Positions 1 through 12,249 of a stretch of 64,000 nucleotides of DNA are shown here, piece after piece. This DNA comes from Polyporus tsugae (lineage: Eukaryota > Basidiomycota > Agaricomycetes > Polyporales > Polyporaceae), in NCBI GenBank assembly GCA_024305745.1, contig JAHRBS010000005.1:1674001-1738000 (forward strand), written 5' to 3'. Below the pieces are notes generated by a model. That model made no database searches. It was given only the letters and a program-made list of their open reading frames with translations, and was not told the origin of the DNA. Within the stretch, counting starts at the first letter, position 1; the number at the start of each line of letters is the position of its first letter. Position numbers and translations under genes: made by a program.

Positions 1-1391
1 ACTGACTCATGATTGTGTATGCAGAGGTAACTGATGGTTGTCGACTGAGTGGATATCCATCTATACTCACGCCCGCTCCCTGCAATAGCTGTAGGGCAAA
101 TATATGGGCCCAGACGGCCACCTTGATACTGGGTACAATCGCGTTCAGCGGTGCGTCTGTAATTCCTCCCAACACACTCATATGCTGAACTGAACTGGTT
201 TCCAGCATTCTCTGCTCTGCGTGCATACGCACTGTCAAACAGGAATATATGGTTGACGACGATAATCGTGCTTTTGGCGCTACCACCAACGGCGATGAAC
301 ATTGTGAGTCTCCCGGAGGTTGCCCCTGGTTGTGGTCATTAAACCATGTTTTGAGACAGCTTACAGCCTTCTATGATGCTTTTACGAACCAACCCAGCCC
401 ATTCAATTGCAGCCAATCGACCTCGCTATCTCCGACGCTCGGTACCAGGTGTGCCATTCAACGGCCAGCATTTTGGTTGACAACACTAACGGTCCGACAA
501 TTGCCCTTCCCAGTGGTGTGTAGAATATTAATCTATCTTTATGTTGTACTCACTTCTCTCACATATAGTTAATGTTGTTTGGGGGGGATCACTGCTTGCA
601 GCAGAGCTGCTTGTCATCGGCATCACCTGGTGGTACAGTTACCAGTCATATCACATCCGGAAAGGCCTCAAACTTGGCAAAACTATCAGTTCTCTCCTCA
701 TCTACAACGGTGAGACGCCTCATGGATCGTTGTGTTCCAGGCTGGCTGATATGATTTTTACTAGGAAGCCTGTATTTCCTGTGTGCTTGGCTCCTTACAA
801 CACTTTGTTTCCCGGGGCTCATCGCAAACATTGTAGATTTCTTGCGACCTTGTACATCATTCAGATCCTCTCTAGCACGGTATCGGTACGTCCTTCCACT
901 GCAGATCACACATATCACGATGAATCATCATACATTGCTCCAGGTTGCAGATACAGCCTCGAATGCGGTGGTCTTCCTGAAAATATTCTACAATCCGTGA
1001 GTCCACTCTGCGGCCCTTGGTACCCGCTACGTTCCTGACAAGTAAATATGCTCGCAGTATAACTTCGATTCTCATATGTCATTTCATCCTCTCGCTTCGC
1101 CAATTCGACAGCAGCCCGGCGTCCGTGACGTATTCCGAGACGGGCTCTCGAGTCCGAGAGCGCACAGCCTCGAGGGATGTTCTCCAGTTCGCCGCGCAGC
1201 CAAGCGACTCGCTCCCGGCCTTCATCGCGTCCTTCGGAGGCCCCGTTCACGTTGGTTCCGCCCTGTGCGAGATGGACCCTGAGGGATGGCAAGAAATCGA
1301 TGTGGCACCGACTCTAACGACGCCATCTTCCCAGCCTGAAAGTCCGGCTCCTGAGCAATCTCAGGCTTCCGACTTGGGACACTCCGTATAG
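1..1391 (+). CDS. DUF6533 membrane protein, copy A (5' end missing)
   Basis: This is the 3' three quarters of a multi-exon gene whose start lies left of the window. Its pieces match the three other copies here exon by exon. A hydrophobic exon near 570-710 carries ITWWYSYQSY followed by KLGKTISSLLIYN. A short exon starting GSLYFL lies near 765. The last exon (from about 1057) reads ITSILICHFILSLRQFDSS and ends in an acidic, Ser/Pro-rich cytosolic-type tail; the stop is at 1389-1391. Short introns with GT..AG ends separate the exons. DUF6533 proteins are polytopic membrane proteins of agaricomycetes with no known biochemical role. I see no obvious break in this copy, but exon borders in the first 200 bases are not resolved. 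Confidence 0.7.
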
Positions 1392-1699
1392 CTTGTGGGT
1401 AGGCACTCACATGGGCGAGCAGTTCGCAGCTATTGACTGACCGTCGGTTATGATAGGTGCAGGCGCATTGCCGTAATCTCCCTCTGAGTGGTTGGTCCGA
1501 GTTGGTCCGAGTCCTCAGCCTGCTGGCTTCCTTTGGACACTTTCTTGGCACGTATTTATTATGACATCGGTTTCCATCTCTCCGCTTGTACTGCATGCAG
1601 ATATACATATGATAGCTGCTCTCCAAACCTTGTTTACCTCCTCCCTGGCCAGCGCGCGAAGATCTTGGGCCCGAGTCAGCACGGTCGATCGAGCAAGAG

Positions 1700-2480
1700 A
1701 TTGTTGCGGCGCCACTCACAGAGTAGACAACAGCACCAAATTGGACTTCTCTCCATGCGGCGCGCCTGGATCGCCTGCAAGAATATGGCGGTGTGCTCCC
1801 GACGTTCCGAAGGGCACGCTTGAAGCCACCGTACAGCGGGTCGCCGGGCATTGGGCGAGGATAGTATGGATCATTAAAGCAAATAATGCGTCAACGAGTT
1901 CGGTCACGTCGCCAGTGACCCTGTCGTACGTGCGCATCTACCAATCGGAACCTTTCAGCAATAGTGCTTGATGCCCGACGACCACACCAAAGCCAAGGAA
2001 AGGGCAGTCCCTCCGCGACGACGCACCTGGCTGAAATCTATGACAAAAAATCGCACCGCTGCGGAGCGGGAAGCACCCATGACGAACTCGACGTCGCGCG
2101 CGTCGTAGCCCCCCCAGTGGATCAGCGCGAGTCTCGTTCATCCCCACCGCGACCTCGTCTTTCGGTGGGATGTCATCGTCCCGAGTTCTTTGCTGGTCTG
2201 CCTCCAAGATCATGCTATACAATAGACCGGGCCGCCCCCCTCCACTACACGTCGCCCGGCGGATCCGCGCGCACTTCTACCCATCCCGCTCATATGCCGC
2301 TTCTACTTCGGCAAGGAACTGCGCCCGTTAGCCTTTGTCAACCCGGTCAACTTCCCCTTCGATGCGGCGCGTTATGAGCTGCTCCAAGACGGAGAGCCGT
2401 CGCGGTCGGTCGACGAGATCGCCAGACGGTTGTTGGTGTCGACGGCGAGAGCGCAAGGTGGCCGGCTATGACCATCAATC
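1700..2480 (-). pseudogene. protein-kinase-like remnant, copy A
   Basis: The minus strand, read from 2480 down to 1700, holds scattered pieces of the kinase-like gene better preserved at 40.1-40.9 kb. These include a segment matching the DFNQV region (about 2010-2060) and the C-terminal stretch YDRVTGDVTELVDALF near 1870-1930. Frames change repeatedly and stops intervene, so no product is expected. It lies convergent to DUF6533 copy A and head to head with the RPC40 scrap that follows, the same order as in the other modules. Confidence 0.5.
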
Positions 2481-2793
2481 GGTCACATAACCTTGAGCTT
2501 CCGTCACGCTCACGCGCGAAACCTCACCGTGTGCCGCCGGGACTTCGAGCCTTCCTCTCTCCCTGTCAGTGACTCTCCTTGTCTCTCTCGGTTTTGGGCC
2601 CGCTCTTATAATATCTGCCGACTGAACTGCAGGAGACTTGGTTATCATGGACTAGCCCGTGTATCCTTCACTCAGACTTAAATGTTTCGCGCTCTCAGGC
2701 TAGTTATCCCTTCGACTCATCGCGAGACCAGCCGCTGCTCGCTCTCCATCCGGCTCTCGAGTTCGTTTCTGACCTAGCTCTTCTCCTTCATAG

Positions 2794-2908
2794 AACCTAA
2801 GACTGTCGTTTAAGAGGCTGTCACAACGCTCCGTCGATGTTGACTCGTCGGAGACTCGGAGTGGATGTGTCGATTGCAAATGTGTTCCGTCGGATATTGA
2901 TCGCTGAG
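2794..2908 (+). pseudogene. RPC40-like exon fragment, copy A
   Basis: A single exon of the RNA polymerase I/III subunit AC40 family survives. It begins after an AG acceptor with LRLSFKRLSQRSVDVD and ends with a piece encoding NVFRRILIAE before a GTGAGC donor. A small insertion between the two halves shifts the frame. Downstream exons present in the copies at 35 and 41 kb are absent, and the sequence after about 2950 is unrelated. This is a truncated pseudogene. Confidence 0.6.
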
Positions 2909-2949
2909 GTGAGCCCGTCCATCCAGTTCTTCGCGCGTTCGGATTGATG

Positions 2950-3550
2950 CTTTGATCTGCAGGTAAACACAGATACGTGACCGCGTCGTCGGTCAGCATC
3001 GCAGATGGGTAAGTATCATCATCTGGTCGTGCATCTGGTCCGTATAGCTTGCCTCCAGGTTGCATTTCTTGGTCTACATATGTCGTTCTCGTTGCTCCTG
3101 CTCTCGCATCTCGTTCTTCTCGGATATACCAACGTTTGATACAAGCGAGAACATGTATGGTTTGCGCCATTCGTAGTCCACAGTGGACGACTCATCACTC
3201 CTTCCCTTTGACCACACACCTGCCCGAGGCCCTGTCAGTATGTAACTTTCTGCACTCGTGTACGATAGTCCGTCGTGCTTACCTTGACCTCTCCTTCTCT
3301 CTGCAACTACTCATTGTCCGCGAAGCGTGGCATACCATTGTGAACACGTACGCTGGCGTCAGCGCAGCAGGCAGCACTGTCGGCGGGAAGTGTAGCTTTG
3401 CCGGCAGCCCGAGTCCGAGCGTCACCTTGAATGCTCGTCCTGCAAGCCATTTTTGTTGACGTGGTCAGTTACAAAGACTGCGGGGGGATCCTGACAGAAA
3501 GTGCGTACCGACGAGAGACATTTCGGCCAGCAACCTCGCGCAGTACGCTC
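2950..3550. other. no recognisable gene
   Basis: This 600-base stretch follows the broken RPC40 exon. Short open frames exist on both strands, but none shows a family motif or a believable exon chain. It marks the point where the module's homology ends. Confidence 0.4.
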
Positions 3551-3558
3551 TCCCTTCA

Positions 3559-6115
3559 TCACGCATCACGCTCGTCCGAGATAGGTCGCATTTCTATCCT
3601 GCCGCGGCCCGCGAGTGACCAGATCTGCATTGGTGTATGCCATGTGTGCCCATCGTAATGTCGCTTCTCGTGGGCTGCATCCTCTGCACCGAGCAGCGCA
3701 ATGCTAACTCCCCGATGACGAGGGGCCGCCAGAAATCCTCGGGACTGACCACGCACCTTAGCTTTGAACTCCTCCCAGACCGCAGACTTCGCGCGCTTCT
3801 GACTAGTATAGTCTGAGAAGCTCACGAGCGTCCTTGCATTCTGTCTGACGTGTGAGTCGATGATCATTCGCGTATACAGTACCGTCCGAGGGCCGCTCAC
3901 CTCGATGCATCCGCCGTGGAACTTAAGGAATACAGGCATTGGCATTCGGGGACACTGCATCGGAGCCCACCGATGCCTGCAACTATTACACCCACGATGG
4001 TTCCCTGCACGCTTCCTACAATCACAGCCCGAGAAGCTGAGAAAGCGTCGACCCATCCTGTCAGACACAGAACCGTCCGAAACCGCTCACCTCGATGGAT
4101 CTGTCCTGCGACTGTCTCTATCTGGTCGGTGCGACAGCAGTGCCAGATTGAAGCGTACTTGCATACAGGCATACCTGGGGTGACATGTGCCATCTCTCCT
4201 ACGCATCTTCCGATTCCCAGTACAACTCGAATGCCACCTTAGCCCGCGCACCCCATCATTGACGGAACGGTGCGGTTCTCCCACTTCCTCGCCAGCGCGT
4301 GGCGGGCTTCACGGCTCCTACCGAGCACATGCCTGTGGACATACAGCCGGTCGGATGGGAGCAGTGTCACCTTTGTAGACAATATGCAGGTGGTGACGTA
4401 CATACCTCGAGTGACCGATGGGGCCTGCGACATTGCCCAGGGAGACCGAGGATCTTCAGCTCCGGTGGCTGTCTCTGCCGCATCCACCCGGACGCGAGCC
4501 CGGATGAAAAGATATCCACGTCCGCATGCACATCTTTGTTGCATCTACTCACAACATAGACAGTGGGTGCATCCACATTCGCATTCAGGGGCGCAGGCGT
4601 AGCGGGAATGTCTTGGGTTCGTCGCTCGTTCCTGTTCGCCTGTGCCTCCACCTCCGCGCGCCGGCCGTCAACCAGCCTCATCGCTCTGACCTTAGGCGCC
4701 ATGCAGTCGTCTCGGTTTTCTGTGGTCCGTGAAAAAGGTCATACCCACCAAACCAATCAAAATCCTCCGACGCCCTTTCAAGGTGAACAAGCGGACTCAC
4801 GCACCCTGCCCGCGCGCATAGTACGTCGATGGAAGACACCCTCGTGCAATTGCCTCGGTCCACCATGCATGCTTCTCCGCACGGACGACCACGCATATAA
4901 CCGCCTCCGCCTCGAGATCGTTATCTTGAAGCAGCTCGCCCTTGCCTGTGGGCCCGAGCGCGCAGAGGTCGTCGATGGACTACGGGTGCGTGAAGTCCGA
5001 CTTGGAGTGATCGCTAGTGCCACCTCCCTATGCACTCGCGCAGTTGGGCGCAGACGAAGCTAGGAGAACCGTCGAGGTGCCTGGTGTACCCGCGGATGGG
5101 CTCAGTGGGTGAGGGGTAGAGACCCAGAGGTCGGGCGGGCTAGCGCGAGATTGACCCCGAAGAGCCAAGTCGTCTGCAGGTCGGTAGCAGATGAGGATGG
5201 AGAAAAGGTGGGCCATCGCTTTAGAAGTGCGCGAATGAGCTCGCATAAGAGGGTCCGAGGGCGGCGAGGAGGAGTGGTCGTGGCCAATGGCCATCAAGTC
5301 ATGATAGCTGGAATGAACAGCTGAACAGATGGAGAGCGGGGGGAAACGATGACGATCCCAACGGCCAAGATTGAGGACATCACGGTAAGGCATGTCCTCG
5401 TTATGTCCAGTGGATCTCGGCGATGGCTTGGACGCGGAGGGAGTGGAACGCGTGCACAATCCGCGCGAGCTCGCAGAGCAGGGTCAAGAAGTACAGCTTC
5501 AGGAGCGGCGCGGATCTGGTCGGGAAGTCCAGAGAGAGGGGAACGTATCGCAGCTCCGTGCGTGCGGGAGTCAAGGAGGAGACCGAGAACGCGCAGATCT
5601 GGCAGCTTTGCGTCGACCGCGTCTAACGGCAAAGCAAGGACGTTGCCCGAAATGAGGTGCCGGCTGTATGTACGCCCTGAGAGACCTGAAATAGAGTGCG
5701 AGGTGAGGCGCAAAGTGTAGGTGAAGGGAGAACCGGCGTAGGGAGACGTGAGGTCGATGAGCTCGACAACGCGGAAGAGGAGACTGGGTGTACGCGCCGG
5801 AGAGCATGTTCGTGACGTCCGATCTCCCAGACCTCTCACTACACCCGGGAGGGCAGGGCCACGCCGGACGACTGCTGAGGGGTCCACACTCCTTGTGCAA
5901 TAGGGAAGGCTGGAGTCTGTGCACGTATGTAGCCTCAAGCTCAAGTCCGAAAGATTCATGATGATGGGTCCGAGAAGAACACATGCTGGTCTTGCCCGAC
6001 CGCGCCATGCAGCGCGCGACGATCCGCGCGCGGGCGCTGGGGCCCGTGCGTGCGAATTCAAAGCAGTCATCACGTCCACAGTCCACTTCATTTCTGCCAC
6101 TCGATGGTCGCACAT
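3559..6115 (-). other. unrecognised minus-strand coding-like block, partly duplicated at 18.1-19.3 kb
   Basis: Several minus-strand frames look coding, but I cannot name a family. A 170-codon frame at 3559-4068 includes ARTLVSFSDYTSQKRAKSAV. A second stretch near 4860-4960 reads LEAEAVICVVVRAEKHAWW, and a third near 4270-4420 reads KVTLLPSDRLYVHRHVLG. The last two have clear counterparts in 18.1-18.95 kb (KAEAVICAINLVEKHVRWA and RLTMLPCNRLCYQ). A 273-codon open frame at 5294-6115 has no homolog I know and may be chance in GC-rich DNA. The pieces could be exons of one gene or a decayed copy, since stops and frame changes occur between the shared segments. Confidence 0.3.
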
Positions 6116-6640
6116 AGTACATACTTCTCTCTGCTGCTTTCAAATTAAACAATCCAAGCTCCCTCCCCCCTTCGTCGCGCGTACGCAAACGGTCAACAGC
6201 ACTGCTCCTTCAATCCCGAGCGTTCTGTTCAATTTTTGGAGGACGGGCCTCAACGCACGAAGAAGACATTCAGGGCAGGGTCAAGAGGATGCGGACGGTC
6301 AGACGCGAGGACCTCACACACGCCGTGCTGACGCGAAATGCGTTCATATGTCCGCAGCTTCTGCGGGACGAGGTTTCTTTCTGCTGTCGCCAGGAGTTGT
6401 GCGCTCGCAATGGTTCCCATCGACCGTGTTGGGGGAAGGGAGAGGGATCGGCGGTTCGAGGAATGACGGGCGGGATGATGTATATGGGTGGAGTGTGTCG
6501 TTGGCGTCGTTGAATGGACGACATTGTCGTCGGTCACGGTACGTGGCCACTCTTCGAGCATCCGTCCGCCGCTAATTATCAGGCTTCCCTAGGATGGTAA
6601 CTGAGGACGATCTCGGTTCCACCTGAAGAATGGGGTCTAT
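6116..6640. other. intergenic, no gene seen
   Basis: No family motif was found on either strand. Open frames of about 100 codons occur, as expected by chance at this base composition. The stretch separates the unrecognised minus block from the helicase pseudogene. Confidence 0.4.
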
Positions 6641-6649
6641 ATCGTGAAC

Positions 6650-7990
6650 CAGCGCAGGTCGTTGCGCAGTTGAATACCGGCGTGAAGAACATCGCACGGA
6701 GATTGATCAAGCACGACACCAGTTTCAAGCTCATCATGTCCAAGGCGTTTGTAGGGAATAGTGAGCTATCGCATCCCGATAAGGCGTTGGCGTTGTGTGC
6801 TAACCTTTGTCTCCAGACGCATACATCTCTACGAAACAAGCGAGAAGCACCTCATCCGTGGAGACAACCTCATGCTCGACGGGGTTGCAGCTGAGCTCCT
6901 GGTTTCGGGCTCAACGGTCGTCCAGTAGTCTGTATACTGTCCGACCTAGGCCTTGGCAGCTGTGGTATATACTACCCCATGATCGCCTGGTGGTGGACAA
7001 AGTGTCTCGAATAGATTCATTCGAGATAGTGAGTTGTCTTCCTCGCGGATTGTTCTATCAATGCCAGTAATGACTTGTCGACGCATATAGCACCTGTCCG
7101 ACAAGTTCCATGCCGCACAAGGTGTGCTCGTTCGGAGACCCGAAGCAACATGAGTAGCCAGCCTGGCTTTCAGCCCGTCCGATTTGTCCGCTCACAACGC
7201 GACAGCTTGCCCAGGAAGGAGACCGCACCGCTCATGAGGACCATGTTTGACCGCAGACATCCGAAGCTGTGCTGCATGTCCCTGCCCCTTAGCGAACTCA
7301 TCCCGGAGGTGTACGACTTCAAGCTCAAGTCCATCCACAAGATCATGGAACGTAGCTTTGTGGGGTTCATCGATATGCGCGAAGGGGCCGAGGAGTCTAC
7401 GGACCTCGGTCGGAAGGTGAGCATTCGCTGGCTGGCTTGTTCTCTTTGTGGGACGAGTGAATAACCTGCGGTTCATGACACCGAAGGAGTACACGCGGTG
7501 GAGGGCTCCTTGGCTTTTGCAACACCTACGACGCTGAGCGGAATCCGATCGTCCAGCGGCTAAATCACCACGAGAGCCTTCCATGGGAGAGCATGTACCG
7601 TAAGCGTGTACAACTTCCAGGGTACGTTCGTGCATCCGATGTCTATGCAGCGTCCGAAGTCGCTGACTTCTGGGGTTCTTCGCTAGGGTATGAAGCGCCG
7701 TACGTGATCGTCGCCATCGTGCGCACCGGGCAACCGGAGACCCTGTGCATACTCCAGCGCATGAATGTAATGGAATACGGGCATGGTCCTCGTCGCGAAC
7801 CACCATTTCCTGAACTACGCCGGGCGGGACACGCCCCTCGGGCACTGCGCTGGAACGGATAGAGCGATGCATAAGTCTACCTGCTTGCACTATTGGACGG
7901 GCGGGCGAGTCTTGCTGAGGCACCTGCCCCTTTGCACGCGAATGCCGATGCCGCTGGCTTCCGCGCGAGCCCGGATTCCACACCCATTGA
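6650..7990 (+). pseudogene. SF1/UPF1-like P-loop helicase pseudogene
   Basis: Pieces of a superfamily-1 helicase occur in order on the plus strand but in different frames. They are VKNIARRLIKH, IHLYETSEKHLIRGDNLMLD (6815-6880), a damaged walker-B-like LVVDKVSRIDSFE (6990-7025; family DEASQ), and LIPEVYDFKLKSIHKIMERS (7305-7360). Later come TYDAERNPIVQRLNHHESLPW (7530-7590) and GYEAPYVIVAIVRTGQPETL near 7690, then the motif-VI region in another frame (GMVLVANHHFL). The motor ATPase site is not intact, and several stops and frameshifts separate the blocks. A second, cleaner copy of the C-terminal part lies at 26605-27007. Confidence 0.65.
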
Positions 7991-8230
7991 TCAGCCTGTG
8001 ACTACGCGGGCCGTCGTTTCCGCCACGGCTGGCCATTCCGCATTCGATGTCATGTCCCGTCCTCCTTCCAATGCGTTCCATCGAATCCGTCCTCCTCGGC
8101 ACACGAGCGACCTGATATTTCCCGGCTGACGTACTCGAACGCGACTGGTGTAGGTGCTGATGTCCCTCGACTGTCAAACTTGCTGCGCATGACTGACAAC
8201 CTTTCGGTGACGCCTAGGACTCCTCGAATG

Positions 8231-8800
8231 TCAGTTGACGTCTGCGAGTCCGTCATCGAGGCTATCCACCAACGTTTCGCGCTTGTGCCGTCGTCCGCCA
8301 TGCCTGGCGGCCGAGTCCCCAGACAATGCTCTTCCACGCCGTCGAGCTAACAGATTCAGCCACTTTGGGGAGGCTGCCGTCGAGTAACGTCGCGAAGAGT
8401 GCGCCGTCGCTATCGGCGCTGTGGAGCGAGCGGCTGACGAGCATGTGCAGGACATGGCTAGCGAGGCGCGGCATGGAGTCAAGGTGCGCGGCGAACCTAT
8501 ATTGACCTCGGTGATCGTCCTGCTGAACGCCGCGAGGAGCGTTCGAAAGCGCGGGTGCAGTGGGAGGCACGGCGGGTCCTTCAGGGCTAGCTTGCGCGAG
8601 GCGTCCAGGTGCCACGTCTTGTCCTCGAAGACGCGCCAGAAGCCGAGAAAGAGGAGGTTAGCGTGATCTTTCCGTCCTTCGGTGACCGAGCGCATGTGTT
8701 GCATGTGTTCGTCAACTTGCCGAGGATCTGTCTGCACACCGTGCTGGGGACCGTCCTTGGTGTACATCCGGTATTTATGTCTGCCGTCTGGCATCCAGGA
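8231..8800 (-). pseudogene. F-box-family middle fragment, degraded
   Basis: On the minus strand, LPLHPRFRTLLAAFSRTITE matches the LPHTPLHPHFPVLLASFTTL segment of the intact F-box gene at 50-51.7 kb. A frame-shifted continuation (SMPRLASHVLHMLVSRSL) resembles its leucine-rich part. No F-box motif and no C-terminal exon are present here. The assignment rests on one strong and one weak segment. Confidence 0.35.
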
Positions 8801-8969
8801 TTCTTCCCCACCCTAGAGAGGCTCTCGGTGAGCAGATGATGCAGCACAGTATATGAATCACTTGTGCTACCTCTAGATCACATTCGCTGAAGTGCATGGC
8901 ACGAACCGTCTGTTGTCGGCTCTCGGGTGATCACCCACCGTTCTCAAGAACGATTTCCTATATTTCGAC

Positions 8970-9465
8970 CCCAAGCTCTTCTCCGTAAACTCTGGTATGT
9001 CGCACTTCCCTCGGACGAACGCACCGCTGACTGCACAACATTTCCGCAGTTGATCCCGGTACAGGCCACAACGAATGGCTGAACCTCGGCTGCTTCCCGC
9101 ATCTGCATGCGGTGAAGTTTTGGCGACACCGCTCGTTGAAGGAGCACCCTACTCTACAAAAGCTCTACGGAGATATCCTCAAATCGTGGACACCGACCGT
9201 GCACCATCGCAAGCTCGCCATTGAGCGTCTGACTTCACTCGGCAACACCGACCTTCCCGTCGAGCGCGTCTTCGACGGCCCAGTACTATCTCAAAACGAC
9301 GCTGCGAACATCTTTCAGCAGCCCGCTGGCGACCTCGGTCAGGTCGTCGTCCAAATATACGACAAGAAAGGCATGCGGGACTGGTGGACGAAGCATATTG
9401 CAACGTGCTTCTCACAGTCGGAGAAGCGCACGAGGCTCGAGGTGTCCTATTCGATGTGTAAGTCC
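8970..9465 (+). pseudogene. F-box-family C-terminal exon fragment
   Basis: The plus strand encodes a run from about 9060 that includes HLHAVKFWRHRSLKEHPTL. It ends near 9460 with VVVQIYDKKGMRDWWTKHI and a Ser/Arg-rich tail. The last part matches the C-terminal exons of the two intact F-box genes (FLRIYDWESRREWWWGHI and TVQIFDMDVEKHSWLRHLY). The N-terminal F-box is missing and the neighbouring minus-strand fragment points the other way, so this is a relic split by rearrangement. Confidence 0.45.
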
Positions 9466-9469
9466 CAGC

Positions 9470-9729
9470 CACACCCTGTCGCCATCCGAGAGCCACTCGC
9501 CTCAATGCACCGGTCCTGCGATCGTCATCACCGCTGGGCTGACTGTCCTGGTCATGCCCCATGCACAACAGCTTATTACGAAGACGAGCATTGGAAGGAC
9601 TCAGGTAGGACGGACTCGGAGGTCCTCGGGGTGCTTCTCTCGACGGATAGGCGTCACACGATCGCGTCCTCGAAGGCCGCCCGAACGGGACCTCGGAGGG
9701 CGCTTCAATATTGCGATTCGTAGCGAGTT
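9470..9729. other. flank between F-box relic and KDZ element
   Basis: No gene is seen. The stretch 9716-9732 contains TTCGTAGCGAGTTGTA, nearly repeated at 15175-15194 on the far side of the KDZ element with a 3-base insertion. Confidence 0.4.
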
Positions 9730-10183
9730 GTATGCGCGGGAGTGGAAAGGTCAACGTCCGCTGACATCCGCCAGCGTACGCCAGCAAAGGCCGTGCAGCC
9801 AAGGTCGCCACCATCAGCACTCGGCGAATTCCGATGGATGTCAGTGACATGCATTGGTCGTGAGCGTGACGACTGATGTATTCCGACGCAGTACGGCGGG
9901 TGTGACTGTCGGACGGTGTCTGTAGATAGAAGTCAGTGACTCCCGCTGTCGGCGGATGTCCGTAAATGGAAGTCGTCGGTCGCTTGTGACATCCAATGGA
10001 GGATATTGGTGACCACCGTATTCCCTTTTGGTGCGGTGACAGTCGGTAGGAGTCACTGACTGTAACTGACTTTTGTTGAGGGGCAGTGACAGTCAACGGA
10101 ACAAGACAGTTTTTTCCCCTGTGATTGCGACTACCACTCTCATCCCCATTTTCTCAGTACCTCCCTCGTCTTCAGCCATTTCT

Positions 10184-12200
10184 ATGGCATCCACTGGCGA
10201 TGTGAGCCCGCCGCCGTTGCGAGGGCCCATCAGTACGTCTCGCAAGAAGGCCGAGCTCGAAGCAATAGCAGGCGCGCTCGAGATTAGGTTCGATAAGAAG
10301 ACCAGCGTAGTCAAGTTCGTTGCGGCGATCAAATCACACCTCAAGAAGAATCCAAACCTCGCGAACGAGGCGCGCTTTCAAGGTTTATTCGCCTATCGAT
10401 CCAACAACACCATTGGAAGACGCAAGGTATCCCGGACAAGCGGGGACAAAGCGGCGTCCGATGCCGCTGAGGCCGAGAAGCCTGCCAAGGATCCTACCGG
10501 GTAAGTCGTTGAGTATTTGGACCTGCCAGCCATTTATTTACATGCTTTTAGTGCGCACAAGAAGCTCGTCGACCAGGATCTTCCACGCGATCCGCCTCCA
10601 CGAACGACGCGCCTGAACAAGGGTCCGACAAGCGCTCCTATCATTGAACTCGAAAAGACGGGCCCAAGTGCGTTAGGCTTTAACGCACTCTGTTGTCGAA
10701 AAATTTTCACTGATATCCAAGTCTGTATAGCTCCCATTGCGATGGAGTCAGGTCCGAGCTCCGGGGGAGATGCGGAGACACCTGCAACCCCGGACGACAC
10801 GGTCGAAGACAAAGAACTTGGGGTAACAGAGCCGCAGGAGGACGAGATAAAGAGCTGGGGTGCAGGTATATCCCATGGGCGGGAGTCAGGTAAGTGGATG
10901 CGCATCGCTTCTGTGATGTGATTGTTCACGCAGGCAACGGTACTAGTTGTCGTCCTCCTTGAGCGACCGGGAGGCCCGCATTCCAAGCCCGAGATTGAGG
11001 AGGTTCACATTCCGTCTGACGCCAGCCTCAAGGTGGAGCATCGGGTGGAAGGTGGACAGAAGGCGGCATTCACGAAGCTGTCCCAGCTGCTTCCCATCGC
11101 GCTGGCGTACGTGAGCACCCCCACGAAGAGTGCGTTCTCTCCCCTGGTGTATGTAGCGCTTGCATCATTGATCTCTTCCCATAGAGAATGGTGGACGTCT
11201 CACGCGTATCGGCGCGACCAAAGACGGGTCGCATGCTCCGCTCGGGAGCATCGAGGCCATCCTTGCAGGCCCCGATGCTGAGCCATCGCATTACCTAAAG
11301 AGCACGCAAGTCAATTCATACCGTCTGGACCATCGCAAAGGTGATGGAAACGGCGACCTGCTTGTGTGCCACCTGTTTGTCCAGCCGACGGACGACAGTG
11401 TTCGAGCTCCAAAGCTGTTGAAGCCTGTGAGTTGCCCCTATCAGAGTTAAGTTAATGCGTGCGTGCTTATCATCACATCTCCTCCGTGCACTCATAGGCC
11501 CACGGCACGGCTCCATCGAGTCGTAGTGGCTCAACGCAGGCTGGACACGGGACGACTGGCCGCAGCGGAGGGAGTTCGATGTCACGGTCTCGCAATGGCT
11601 CGGACAAGGAGGGTTTAGTTGCATATCTGCGCGGATTGCTTGATGGGCCCGACGGGCCGTGGAAAAAGGCGAAGCGAGTGGGAGATATTCTTCCCCGTGT
11701 GAAGGCAGTCGAACGAGCGATGGAGAGCTTAGAGGACTTGGGTTGGGAGCAGATGAGGGGTGGTTATCTCATTCCGAAGGGTGCGTACCCATCGTGGCAG
11801 TGGTGACTGTGTCTCTCTCAAGTACATACACTTGTCTTATCATGATTGTGCACTGCAGATTACTCAGACACAGAGGAATTCGCAGGCTGGAGCTTCATCA
11901 AGGAGGATGTCCTTGCTGCGCTTTAGCTCGGACACTTGCAGGCAGCCGGCGATGCACTCCTCTTCAAGCCCGAGGTGATGCGGAAGTTACCCGCACTTCA
12001 GGCTTGGTATGACGAGCCTGATGGCCATGAGGCCAGTAAGTTTAGTACAATGACGATCCCTGCGTTCAAACAGTGGCAGAAGGAAGAGCTCAAGAAAGTT
12101 GGCCGGAAGAGTGGGAAAGGAAAGGGGAAGGAGAAGGCCGGAAAGAAGTGTGCCTGCTCAGTGAGTTCAGACAGCAATCGGAAGGGTACCAGGGGAGCAA
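10184..12200 (+). pseudogene. KDZ-associated accessory ORF, SAP-like N-terminus, broken
   Basis: I start at ATG 10184. Exon 1 (to 10500) encodes ELEAIAGALEIRFDKKTSVV, which resembles a SAP-type helix-extended-helix DNA-binding motif. Exon 2 (10552-10667) and exon 3 (from about 10730) follow with matching phases. Later exons encode SHYLKSTQVNSYRLDHRKGD, then SDKEGLVAYLRGLLDGPD (near 11610), then DTEEFAGWSFIKEDVLAAL (about 11870-11925). That last frame runs into TAG at about 11925, after which the lysine-rich segment QWQKEELKKVGRKSGKGKG resumes in another frame. Such an ORF beside a KDZ transposase is likely an accessory protein; its role is not known to me. Confidence 0.45.
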
Positions 12201-12249
12201 AGAAGGGTAAGACTGCTCAGTACGACTCCGATAAACTTGATGAGTCCCC

